A stretch of DNA of 7,089 nt from an uncultured Bacilli bacterium (GTDB lineage Bacteria; Bacillota_I; Bacilli_A; RF39; UBA660). Positions 1-5,971 of the stretch are shown here, in pieces. Within the stretch, counting starts at the first letter, position 1; each line of letters starts with the position of its first letter. The notes beneath the pieces were generated by a model. The model was not told the DNA's origin, ran no database searches, and saw only the letters and a list, made by a program, of their open reading frames with translations. The stretch covers positions 1 to 7,089 of the forward strand of contig CANTWQ010000064.1 in NCBI GenBank assembly GCA_947853365.1, in the 5' to 3' direction. The position numbers were made by a program, and so were the translations under genes.

Positions 1-60
1 TTTTTCTTATCCCATTACACTCAAAAAGCAGACTTCTCTTCTCTTACTTTTTTATTTTCA

Positions 61-85
61 GACAGCCTCCCCCAAGGCGATTGTC
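61..85 (-). other. GC-rich stem-loop in non-coding DNA
   Basis: GACAGCCT at 61-68 pairs with AGGC at 75-78 and TGTC at 82-85, giving an 8-bp stem with a 3-base bulge (79-81) and a 6-base loop (69-74). Read leftward the loop is TGGGGG. No T-run follows on the minus strand, so it is not a simple leftward terminator. Read rightward it is followed by a T-rich but interrupted stretch, so a rightward terminator for a gene ending left of the window is not excluded. The strand is uncertain. Confidence 0.4.
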
Positions 86-170
86 AAGCAAAAGCTTTTC
101 TTTGTTTTTCAAGGTTTCTAGAGATTTTTTTACTTTTTGAAAACTTTCTTTATGTTATTTTTACATTTTT

Positions 171-225
171 ATTATACCTCGTTTTCTCTGTCGATTCTGC
201 TGGTAATTTCTGGTAAAATTGGTGA
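171..225 (-). promoter_or_regulatory. Possible activator-dependent leftward promoter with direct repeats
   Basis: On the minus strand a perfect TATAAT lies at 176-171. At 17-base spacing the -35 position reads CAGAAT, which matches TTGACA poorly. Just upstream are three related hexamers: TCACCA (225-220), TTACCA (216-211) and TTACCA (206-201), spaced 9-10 bases apart and so on roughly one face of the helix. A good -10, a poor -35 and phased upstream repeats are the usual layout for a promoter activated by a response regulator of the OmpR/PhoB class. The gene it would serve lies outside the window, and chance occurrence in AT-rich DNA is possible. Confidence 0.35.
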
Positions 226-233
226 ATTTTAGC

Positions 234-262
234 AAAAAAAATAGACCTTTTACAGATCTATT
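234..262 (-). terminator. Rho-independent terminator of the leftward block
   Basis: Read leftward, AATAGATC (262-255) pairs with GGTCTATT (247-240) over 8 bp including one T:G wobble, around a 7-base loop (254-248). A run of T follows directly (239-234 on the minus strand). It starts 11 bases after the stop codon of the 273-1628 gene, so it ends that gene and any read-through from the carboxypeptidase gene upstream. Confidence 0.8.
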
Positions 263-272
263 ATTATTTGGT

Positions 273-1628
273 TTAATCAGATGTGCTTCCGATAAACAGC
301 AGTTGAAATAACGGTACATTCATGAGTGATTGTGCCCATTCTTGTTGTTCTTCTTCGGTCAAAGCATTCACGTCTTTTGCCCCTTCCACAACGGAAAGAT
401 CTACTTCTGTTCCAACTTCTTGTTTCACACTCATATCCATATCAATGGATATGGTCTCTCCTTGAGAAGTAATCGATAAGATTCCTGTCAGATCACTTTG
501 GAATACTTCCCCTTCTCCCTCTATTTGACCGTCCAACTTCAAGCCAATCGCCACTTCGCTATCCGAAAGAGTAAGGTCAATATGACTTTTTCCCTGATTT
601 AATGGTGTAATGGTTCCTGTAACATTTAAGACATCGGAAATTGCACCATCAATTTGGTAAGATTCATTTTCCTTCACAATATCTAATGTCAAAACTTCTG
701 TATCGTTTTCTAAGAAAAGCACTTGTCCATGGCCTTCATTTTCCACATAGCGAATGACTTCCCCTTCGACTGCAAGCTCTGTCGCATAAACTTGGTTCAT
801 TCCTTTGGCATAGACTGCAATCGTTAAAGGTACCATCTCTTCATCAGATAAAAGTTGTAATGGAGCAATGAATTTCGTTCCAAAATAATTACGAACCCCT
901 TCTTTACTAGATATTTGCAACATTGTCATAAAATATGTAGAAGCATTTTCATTAGCCAATAACAAATCCATATAAGTCTCTAATAATGTGATCAAACGAT
1001 CGCGGTTAATGGTATAACTATAACGATTTAATTCCATTTCTTGCCCAATGACATCGATAGTCACTTTTTCTTCTTCCATATCTTCTTCTTTGACTGTTTT
1101 GTCAATCGCTTTTACAAAAGAATCAGTAAATACACGATAGTCCACCGTCTCCATAGCACTGGTCAAGGAAACAAATTCCTGTGTTTGATACAAGTAGGTA
1201 TCAATCGTATCAAAAATACGAAAATATATTCTGTCGTTATCTTGAAGTGCAGACATACCAAACAATCTTTCTCCATTTACCTGCATATCAAATGTGATAT
1301 CATTCTTTTTGGCACTGATATTTTTAAGATATGACATCTCAATATCTGCATTTGAAAGGCCTAAAATCGATAATTCTTCAGATTCTAAATGAATATTCGC
1401 CGTTGTTTGAATGGCATCTTGTTCTTTCAAAAATTGTAATGCCGGGTATTCTTCCGTTTGATTTAAGCCATTGAGGTTATCTGCCCATCTGGATAATTCA
1501 GATAACAACACACTTTTTGGACTACTGGCATAAGTAATGGCCCACCAAATACCAATACATCCCACTACAAATACGATTAAAATAATCGCAATGGGAATCC
1601 ATTTTTTTTTGCTTTTCGTTGTTTCCAT
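273..1628 (-). CDS. Membrane-anchored or lipoprotein-like surface protein of unknown function (451 aa)
   Basis: I do not recognise the function. The protein has a short basic N-terminus (KSKKK), one hydrophobic segment at about residues 10-33, and then a long polar region that should lie outside the cell. VVGC at residues 21-24 fits a lipobox, but the hydrophobic stretch continues past the Cys (IGIWW), so a plain membrane anchor is equally likely. The exported part has many alternating-residue stretches suggesting beta sheet (for example around 'DRIYFRI') and ends in an acidic tail rich in Glu and Gln. It resembles in style the large anchored beta-rich proteins common in gut Bacillota, but I cannot name a family. 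The start chosen is the Met at 1628, preceded by GGGAGG; an in-frame ATG 12 bases earlier has no usable ribosome binding site. The gene lies 79 bases after the carboxypeptidase gene on the same strand, with its own promoter and a terminator, which suggests related envelope roles. Confidence 0.8.
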   Translation of the reverse strand: METTKSKKKWIPIAIILIVFVVGCIGIWWAITYASSPKSVLLSELSRWADNLNGLNQTEEYPALQFLKEQDAIQTTANIHLESEELSILGLSNADIEMSYLKNISAKKNDITFDMQVNGERLFGMSALQDNDRIYFRIFDTIDTYLYQTQEFVSLTSAMETVDYRVFTDSFVKAIDKTVKEEDMEEEKVTIDVIGQEMELNRYSYTINRDRLITLLETYMDLLLANENASTYFMTMLQISSKEGVRNYFGTKFIAPLQLLSDEEMVPLTIAVYAKGMNQVYATELAVEGEVIRYVENEGHGQVLFLENDTEVLTLDIVKENESYQIDGAISDVLNVTGTITPLNQGKSHIDLTLSDSEVAIGLKLDGQIEGEGEVFQSDLTGILSITSQGETISIDMDMSVKQEVGTEVDLSVVEGAKDVNALTEEEQQEWAQSLMNVPLFQLLFIGSTSD

Positions 1629-1632
1629 ATTT

Positions 1633-1638
1633 CCTCCC
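1633..1638 (-). promoter_or_regulatory. Ribosome binding site that decides the start of the 273-1628 gene
   Basis: GGGAGG on the minus strand lies 4 bases before the ATG at 1628-1626. The upstream in-frame ATG (1640-1638) overlaps this site, and its only purine-rich stretch (AAGG) is 1 base away, which is too close for initiation. The spacing of 4 is slightly short, but this is clearly the better start. Confidence 0.7.
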
Positions 1639-1689
1639 ATACCTTATTTATTTTATTCAAACATCGAGCAAAAGATTTCTGTTAATGCT

Positions 1690-1718
1690 ATCATAACATA
1701 ACTTTTACTATTTGTCTA
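1690..1718 (-). promoter_or_regulatory. Promoter of the 273-1628 gene, overlapping the end of the carboxypeptidase gene
   Basis: On the minus strand TAGACA (1718-1713, 5 of 6 to TTGACA) is followed after exactly 17 bases by TATGAT (1695-1690, 5 of 6 to TATAAT), with a TG at the extended -10 position. The -35 box falls within the last sense codons of the carboxypeptidase gene. Transcription should start near 1683, giving a leader of about 55 bases. With no terminator between the two genes, the downstream gene can probably be transcribed both alone and by read-through. Confidence 0.6.
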
Positions 1719-2835
1719 AATAACGTACATAATATTCATCATAAGTCAAATCGGTATCACGCATTGCTGTTGCAATATCAACGCCAACATAGCGATAATG
1801 CCAGGCCTCATTGTTATAACCAGTAATATCACTTTTTCCTTCCGGATAACGTTGAATAAAACCATAAAGATACGCATGATCCTTCATCCATCGATACTCT
1901 TCTGTTTGCGAAAAAATAGAAGTTTGACTGGTTGCAATATCGATAACAAGTCCTGTTTGATGCTCCGAAAAACCAGGACGTGCGGCAATACTATCGGCTC
2001 GGCGTTCACCATACATTTCTTTATAATCATTATAGATCGCTTCTTGATCTTCATAAGTACGATAAGAAGAACGAATTTGCAAATTCAATCCATCCTCTTT
2101 GGCTTTTTTAGCCATTTCAATAAAAGCATCTCTTGCTTCGACTGTCATTTTTTGGTCAGGGTTCAAACAATATTCTTCTGGAATATCCACAAGATCATCT
2201 GGCACATAATTTTCGGATAATTGATTATATTTATTTGCAAGAACCGTAACTGAATAATCATGAATTACCTCATAATCTGTATAAAAATCCTTATCTAAAC
2301 CAATATTGACATATGTAACCGTATCTTCATCAGAGGTCAATTCTCGCTGTTGATAATCATAATAACGCTCCATATTTTCTAGTTTTGCATAATCGAACTG
2401 TAGAAAATCCATCACTTCTTGTTGATAGTCCAATGACAGAAAATGCGTTAACGAAGCATCATCGCCACTTCGTAAAATCGCATCCGCTTCTTCTTCGTTA
2501 TAACCTTTATCCTTCACCCGGTTAATGGCATCCGCCAAATCAGTATAAGTATAATTACCAATCTTTTGATAAAAATCGAAATTATCTTTTTGGAAAGCTG
2601 CACTCTTCAGCACCGTATTTAAAGTAGCATTCTCTCCGATTTCCTTAATCTGATCTCCTAAATGTTCCTTTCGAATGGTTTGAATGGCTTCCTTTGAATA
2701 GCCAAGAGAAGCATAGGTATTCGTTTCTACAAAATTCCAACCAACAAAAATCCCCACGGCAACCACTATGACGACTAAAAATGTCAAAATGCCAATGCCC
2801 TTTTTTGATAACCGCATCCGTTTTTTTCGTGTCAT
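1708..2835 (-). CDS. Membrane-anchored D-alanyl-D-alanine carboxypeptidase, VanY family (M15B)
   Basis: Predicted zinc D,D-carboxypeptidase that removes the terminal D-Ala from peptidoglycan stem peptides outside the membrane. The family signature is complete: SSYRT (256-260, Arg259 for substrate carboxylate), SxHxxGxxxD (Ser290, His292, Gly295, Asp299; His and Asp bind zinc), and ExWH (catalytic Glu343, zinc ligand His346). A basic N-terminus and one hydrophobic helix (about residues 15-33) anchor it, with no lipobox. Residues 45-180 form a helical, acidic region not needed for the fold, with at least two similar segments beginning GYSKEA (45) and GYNEEE (111). At 375 aa it is longer than minimal family members because of this region. 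The start has GGAGGG 6 bases upstream. No vanA/vanH-type genes are nearby, so this looks like housekeeping wall trimming, not glycopeptide resistance. The family call is firm; the cellular role is inferred. Confidence 0.92.
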   Translation of the reverse strand: MTRKKRMRLSKKGIGILTFLVVIVVAVGIFVGWNFVETNTYASLGYSKEAIQTIRKEHLGDQIKEIGENATLNTVLKSAAFQKDNFDFYQKIGNYTYTDLADAINRVKDKGYNEEEADAILRSGDDASLTHFLSLDYQQEVMDFLQFDYAKLENMERYYDYQQRELTSDEDTVTYVNIGLDKDFYTDYEVIHDYSVTVLANKYNQLSENYVPDDLVDIPEEYCLNPDQKMTVEARDAFIEMAKKAKEDGLNLQIRSSYRTYEDQEAIYNDYKEMYGERRADSIAARPGFSEHQTGLVIDIATSQTSIFSQTEEYRWMKDHAYLYGFIQRYPEGKSDITGYNNEAWHYRYVGVDIATAMRDTDLTYDEYYVRYLDK

Positions 2836-2841
2836 AACACA

Positions 2842-2867
2842 CCCTCCATTATAATTCGATTATACCA
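2842..2867 (-). promoter_or_regulatory. Extended -10 promoter and ribosome binding site of the carboxypeptidase gene
   Basis: On the minus strand TGGTATAAT (2867-2859) is a perfect extended -10. The -35 position is only T-rich and falls in the T-run of the preceding terminator, so recognition probably rests on the extended -10. GGAGGG (2847-2842) follows, 6 bases before the ATG. The transcribed leader would be very short, about 15-20 bases. Confidence 0.6.
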
Positions 2868-2873
2868 TAGAAA

Positions 2874-2907
2874 AAGAAAAAAAACTACTTTCCACGAAAA
2901 TAGTTTT
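2874..2907 (-). terminator. Strong terminator of the 239-aa gene, overlapping its stop codon
   Basis: Read leftward, AAAACTATTTTC (2907-2896) pairs with GAAAGTAGTTTT (2892-2881) over 12 bp with a single T:G wobble and a 3-base GTG loop. A T-rich run continues to about 2874. The first arm includes two bases of the TAA stop codon of the gene above (2908-2906). It insulates the carboxypeptidase gene, whose promoter begins immediately after. Confidence 0.85.
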
Positions 2908-3625
2908 ACTTGGTTAATATTTTTTGTTTGACATCATCTACATGCTTCGTTGCAATGACAATTTCCGTATCTTCTGTTCTTCGTTCCCAGGCATAACGAA
3001 GAGATTCTAATTGATCGAAATAGCCAGGATAAAACACCATACCATATCCTTGTTTTTGGCATTGATCCAAAAATTCCGGTTTATAATAAAGCGGTGTCAT
3101 ATAATGAGATGTCGTCCGTTCTGGATCCGGTAAATTCCGAATCACTTGGCCGGTTTGGACCCCAGGAATATATAAATAAACATCGAGCAATGTTTCATTT
3201 AACATCTCAGGATAATCATAGTATCGACGATCCAAAGCATTCATCACCACCAAGTTAGGACAAATCTCACTCATATCATTCAAACGATATAAAAAATTAC
3301 TATAATGAATACCATCGACAATCGAAGATGCAAAACGATTTGGAATAGAAGAAATCGATAGGAAAACTTTTGATTTTTGACGATCAATCGATAATTGCTT
3401 CACATACTGATCCAAAGGTTGTCGCAAAGAAAGTGTTGAAAACGGATGATTGAAAGTTTGATAAGTAGTATCATCCGCAGAGATCAATTGTGATAACGGT
3501 TGATAATATAATTCTCCTTCATCCACACAGACAGGAATCATTACACCTTGATACGCACTATCATCATAATGTTTCTGAAATTGTTTCTGATTTTCAAAAG
3601 AAATAGGATAAATAAATTTTTCCAT
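2906..3625 (-). CDS. Unrecognised soluble protein (239 aa)
   Basis: I do not recognise the family. There is no signal peptide, membrane segment or Cys-rich metal site, so the protein is probably cytoplasmic. Hydrophobic strand-like stretches alternate with helices: SKVFLSISSIP, NLVVMNALD, LLDVYLYIPGVQ, GYGMVFYPGYFDQLESLRYAWERR and TEIVIATKHVDDVKQ. That alternation suggests an alpha/beta fold, perhaps barrel-like, but I see no catalytic motif that identifies it. The protein is rich in Tyr and Gln. The start is supported by AAAGGGG 8 bases upstream and an extended -10 promoter; a strong terminator follows at once, so it is a single-gene transcript. It diverges from the patatin operon and shares a 121-base control region with it, which may mean linked control. 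Reality as a gene is likely; function is unknown. Confidence 0.75.
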   Translation of the reverse strand: MEKFIYPISFENQKQFQKHYDDSAYQGVMIPVCVDEGELYYQPLSQLISADDTTYQTFNHPFSTLSLRQPLDQYVKQLSIDRQKSKVFLSISSIPNRFASSIVDGIHYSNFLYRLNDMSEICPNLVVMNALDRRYYDYPEMLNETLLDVYLYIPGVQTGQVIRNLPDPERTTSHYMTPLYYKPEFLDQCQKQGYGMVFYPGYFDQLESLRYAWERRTEDTEIVIATKHVDDVKQKILTK

Positions 3626-3633
3626 AAAAATCG

Positions 3634-3675
3634 CCCCTTTTTGTAAAAGTAATGCTTATTTTACCACAAAATAAG
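3634..3675 (-). promoter_or_regulatory. Promoter, ribosome binding site and inverted repeat before the 239-aa gene
   Basis: On the minus strand TGGTAAAAT (3666-3658) is an extended -10 (TAAAAT, 5 of 6). The best -35 at 17 bases, TTGCAT, is weak. AAAGGGG (3640-3634) is the ribosome binding site, 8 bases before ATG. A perfect 8-bp inverted repeat, CTTATTTT (3655-3662) and AAAATAAG (3668-3675) with a 5-base centre, covers the whole -10. No T-run follows on either strand, so it looks more like an operator than a terminator. All-AT arms make chance occurrence plausible. Confidence 0.5.
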
Positions 3676-3696
3676 AAAAAATGCAAATAAAACAAC

Positions 3697-3740
3697 TGGG
3701 CAATTGAATCAAAATAGGATAAAATAAAAAAAAGAGGTGA
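3697..3740 (+). promoter_or_regulatory. Likely promoter and ribosome binding site of the patatin operon
   Basis: TAAAAT near 3720-3725 is a possible -10, with TGGGCA about 18 bases upstream as a modest -35 (4 of 6). The promoter call is weak. The ribosome binding site is clear: GAGGTGA at 3734-3740, 6 bases before the ATG at 3747, closely matching the anti-Shine-Dalgarno complement. Confidence 0.45.
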
Positions 3741-3746
3741 TTAGAA

Positions 3747-4994
3747 ATGCGCGCCATTGTCTTATCCGGAGGAGGAGCCAAAGGAGCCTACGAAATTGGT
3801 GTTTGGAAAGCCCTGCGGAAATTACATATTTCTTATGACATCGTAACAGGAACCTCAGTCGGGGCTTTAAACGGTGCTTTGATGATACAAAATACTTATT
3901 TCAAAGCCTATCGTTTATGGAACCATATGGATTTCCAACTGCTCTTTCAAGAAAAAGATGTCGAAGATCTCAAAAGCTCCGACCATCAATTATTATCACT
4001 TGCCAAAATGTATGGTAAAAATATTTTAAATGGAGGAATGGACGTCAGCAAATTAGAAACGCTCATCCATAAATATCTCAATCCACAACGCATCATGAAA
4101 TCCAAAAAAGAATTTGCAATTATTACCGTAAACTCTAAAACATTAAAACCAATGGTTGTCAATAAACGAGATATTCGTGCCGACAAACTTTGTGATTACC
4201 TAATGGCATCGGCTTCATGCTATCCAGTATTTCAAAAAAAAATAGTTGATCAAATTCCTTTGATCGATGGTGGTTTATATGATAATATGCCCATCAATCT
4301 AGCCATCGAACTAGGCGCCACAGAAATTATTGCCGTTGATTTAAATGCAGTGGGAATCGTTCGTACCGTAAAAGACAAATCCATCCCCATCACTTATATT
4401 AAACCCCGAAATAAAATCGGATCATTTTTAGTATTTGATCAAACCCAAGCACAAAGAGCCATTTGTTTTGGTTATAACGATACGATGAAAGTATTCCAAA
4501 AATTAGATGGAAAAAAATTTACGTTCAAAAAAAATCACATTAAAAAAACGGAAGAGAAAATAGAACATTCTCTCAAAGAAAATATCAAAGAACTATTTTC
4601 TTTCACTGAAAATGCAACCATTCTTGATATTTTAAAAGCAAACACCATTTATAAAAACTTTCTTTTAGAAGAAAAACGTACCAACGGTTCATTTCTGGCC
4701 AATATTTTAGACCATTTAGGAAAAACTTTCGCATGCGATGAAGCAAAAATATACACCATCCATCAATTTCATCGCGAAATACGAAACAAACTAGAAAAAA
4801 TGCCAAAAAACAGCTTATCTGCTTTAAAAAAATTGAAAAAACCACCCAAAAGTGAAATCATCAAAATATTTTACACGCAACTAGCAGAAAGGAGTTGGAC
4901 CAACCAAAAGAAGAAAGAACTTTGTAATCATGCACTATTATTTCCGAAAGAATATTTGGCGGCAATCTATTTATACACCATAGAAAGAAGGTAA
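3747..4994 (+). CDS. Patatin-like phospholipase / lipid acyl hydrolase
   Basis: Predicted serine lipid acyl hydrolase using a Ser-Asp dyad. All family marks are present near the N-terminus: oxyanion-hole GGGAKG (8-13), nucleophile elbow GTSVG (35-39, Ser37), a MASASCYPVF block (153-162) and DGG (174-176, Asp174). There is no signal peptide, so the enzyme is probably cytoplasmic or attached to the inner membrane face, acting on lipid acyl esters; the real substrate is not shown. The patatin domain ends at about residue 220-240. The remaining 170 or so residues are Lys-rich, mostly helical and unassigned, making the protein longer than a bare patatin domain of roughly 250-300 aa. It is first of three co-directional genes; its last codons carry the ribosome binding site of the next gene, 2 bases downstream. 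The catalytic class is firm; the C-terminal role is unknown. Confidence 0.9.
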   Translation: MRAIVLSGGGAKGAYEIGVWKALRKLHISYDIVTGTSVGALNGALMIQNTYFKAYRLWNHMDFQLLFQEKDVEDLKSSDHQLLSLAKMYGKNILNGGMDVSKLETLIHKYLNPQRIMKSKKEFAIITVNSKTLKPMVVNKRDIRADKLCDYLMASASCYPVFQKKIVDQIPLIDGGLYDNMPINLAIELGATEIIAVDLNAVGIVRTVKDKSIPITYIKPRNKIGSFLVFDQTQAQRAICFGYNDTMKVFQKLDGKKFTFKKNHIKKTEEKIEHSLKENIKELFSFTENATILDILKANTIYKNFLLEEKRTNGSFLANILDHLGKTFACDEAKIYTIHQFHREIRNKLEKMPKNSLSALKKLKKPPKSEIIKIFYTQLAERSWTNQKKKELCNHALLFPKEYLAAIYLYTIERR

Positions 4995-4996
4995 TC

Positions 4997-5944
4997 ATGG
5001 AAAACAAATTCAAATACAGTAATAACAACAAACGTTATCATACACTTGATTATGAAAATCATCAAAAACACCACGGAAAAGTATGTAAAATCAGTTTAAA
5101 TGCATCCTTTTCTTGTCCTAACCGTGATCAAAATGGAAATGGTGGATGCATTTACTGTTCCAAATTAAAAAGTGGCGAATTTGCAGGGAATCAACACGAA
5201 TCTTTAGAAGAACAATTTACGAAAATTTCAAAAATGATGCACCAGAAATGGCCCAACGCCAAACAGATTGCCTACTTTCAAGCAGGGACCAATACTTATG
5301 CACCGATCGATCGCCTAAAAGAAACATTCGAACCCTTCGTAGAAAGAGAGGATATTGTAGCAATCAGTATTGCTACCCGTCCCGATGCAATTACGGAAGA
5401 ATGTTATCGATATTTAGATTCTATCAACCAACGCAAGCATTTGATTGTCGAACTCGGATTACAAACAGTTCACGAACGAACAAGCAAACTGATCCATCGG
5501 GGCCATGATCTGGCCTGTTTTGAAAATGCTGTCAAAAAATTACGTGCTTTACAAATTGAAGTGGTCGTCCACATTATCAATGGTCTACCTTATGAAAGTA
5601 AACAAGATATGATAGAAACGGTACAATATGTAAATACACTAAATATTCAAGGTATCAAAATTCATATGTTACATATTTTAAAAGACACGCTTCTAGCAAC
5701 CCTTTATGAAAAGCAACCATTCCACGTGTTAAGTAGAGAAGAATATGTCGATATCGTCGTTACGCAATTAGAATATTTAAACGAAGAAATTGTCATTCAT
5801 CGAATCACAGGAGATCCCAAAAAGGAAGAACTCATTGCCCCAACTTGGCTTTTAAAAAAGTTTTGTGTCCTTAACGAAATCGATAAAGAAATGGTAAAAA
5901 GAAATATTTATCAAGGTGATAAAATCATAAAAGCCCAAAAATAG
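4997..5944 (+). CDS. Radical SAM protein, TIGR01212 family (YtqA/YhcC-like)
   Basis: Predicted 4Fe-4S radical S-adenosylmethionine enzyme. The cluster cysteines are Cys40, Cys51 and Cys54 in the CPNRD...GGCIYC motif, the CX10CX2C spacing typical of this family instead of the common CX3CX2C. Other family blocks are visible: FQAGTNTYAP (94-103), IATRPD (125-130), VELGLQT (151-157) and NGLPYE (195-200). The length of 315 aa is normal, with no truncation. In Bacillus subtilis, ytqA sits beside ytqB (mnmM), a methyltransferase for a tRNA wobble uridine, which hints at tRNA modification; the reaction cannot be read from this sequence, and no ytqB-like gene adjoins here. The start is 2 bases after the patatin stop, with AAGG inside that gene's last codons, so translation is probably coupled. 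The family call is firm; the substrate is inferred. Confidence 0.92.
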   Translation: MENKFKYSNNNKRYHTLDYENHQKHHGKVCKISLNASFSCPNRDQNGNGGCIYCSKLKSGEFAGNQHESLEEQFTKISKMMHQKWPNAKQIAYFQAGTNTYAPIDRLKETFEPFVEREDIVAISIATRPDAITEECYRYLDSINQRKHLIVELGLQTVHERTSKLIHRGHDLACFENAVKKLRALQIEVVVHIINGLPYESKQDMIETVQYVNTLNIQGIKIHMLHILKDTLLATLYEKQPFHVLSREEYVDIVVTQLEYLNEEIVIHRITGDPKKEELIAPTWLLKKFCVLNEIDKEMVKRNIYQGDKIIKAQK

Positions 5945-5971
5945 ACCATACTAATTCTAGGAGGAATTCGT

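Larger units (their letters stand above)
1..233. other. Non-coding left flank, possible leader of a leftward transcript
   Basis: I find no credible coding region here on either strand: the few ATGs are followed quickly by stops and have no ribosome binding site. The DNA is T-rich on the given strand, with one GC-rich island at 61-85. Read leftward it shows, in order, direct repeats (201-225), a TATAAT hexamer (171-176), a GC-rich hairpin (61-85) and a boxA-like decamer (21-30). This order would suit the promoter and 5' leader of a gene or RNA beginning left of position 1. That reading is inference, because the downstream gene is not visible. Confidence 0.4.

Noticed and set aside
82..87. Perfect TTGACA on the minus strand
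   Set aside because: At 16-18 base spacing there is no -10 (TGTCTG at 17), and the hexamer is part of the 61-85 hairpin.
1..272. Known riboswitch or T-box leader
   Set aside because: I find no T-box AGGGTGG-type core or other riboswitch consensus; only one hairpin is visible.
1041..1334. 97-residue Phe-rich open frame on the + strand
   Set aside because: It lies antisense inside the 451-aa gene, and its Phe run is the complement of GAA/AAA codons there. There is no start signal.
1798..2220. 140-residue open frame on the + strand
   Set aside because: It is antisense to the catalytic domain of the carboxypeptidase, whose motifs prove the other strand codes.
1708..2835. Glycopeptide resistance cluster suggested by the VanY-type enzyme
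   Set aside because: No vanHAX, vanRS or vanZ-like genes are in the window, and M15B enzymes are common housekeeping wall hydrolases.
2645..2842. 65-residue open frame on the - strand starting 7 bases before the carboxypeptidase
   Set aside because: It is out of frame with the real gene, and its ATG lies too close to the GGAGGG; composition is that of a shadow frame.
5146..5508. 120-residue open frame on the + strand
   Set aside because: It is a frame-shifted shadow inside the radical SAM gene, which carries all the family motifs in its own frame.
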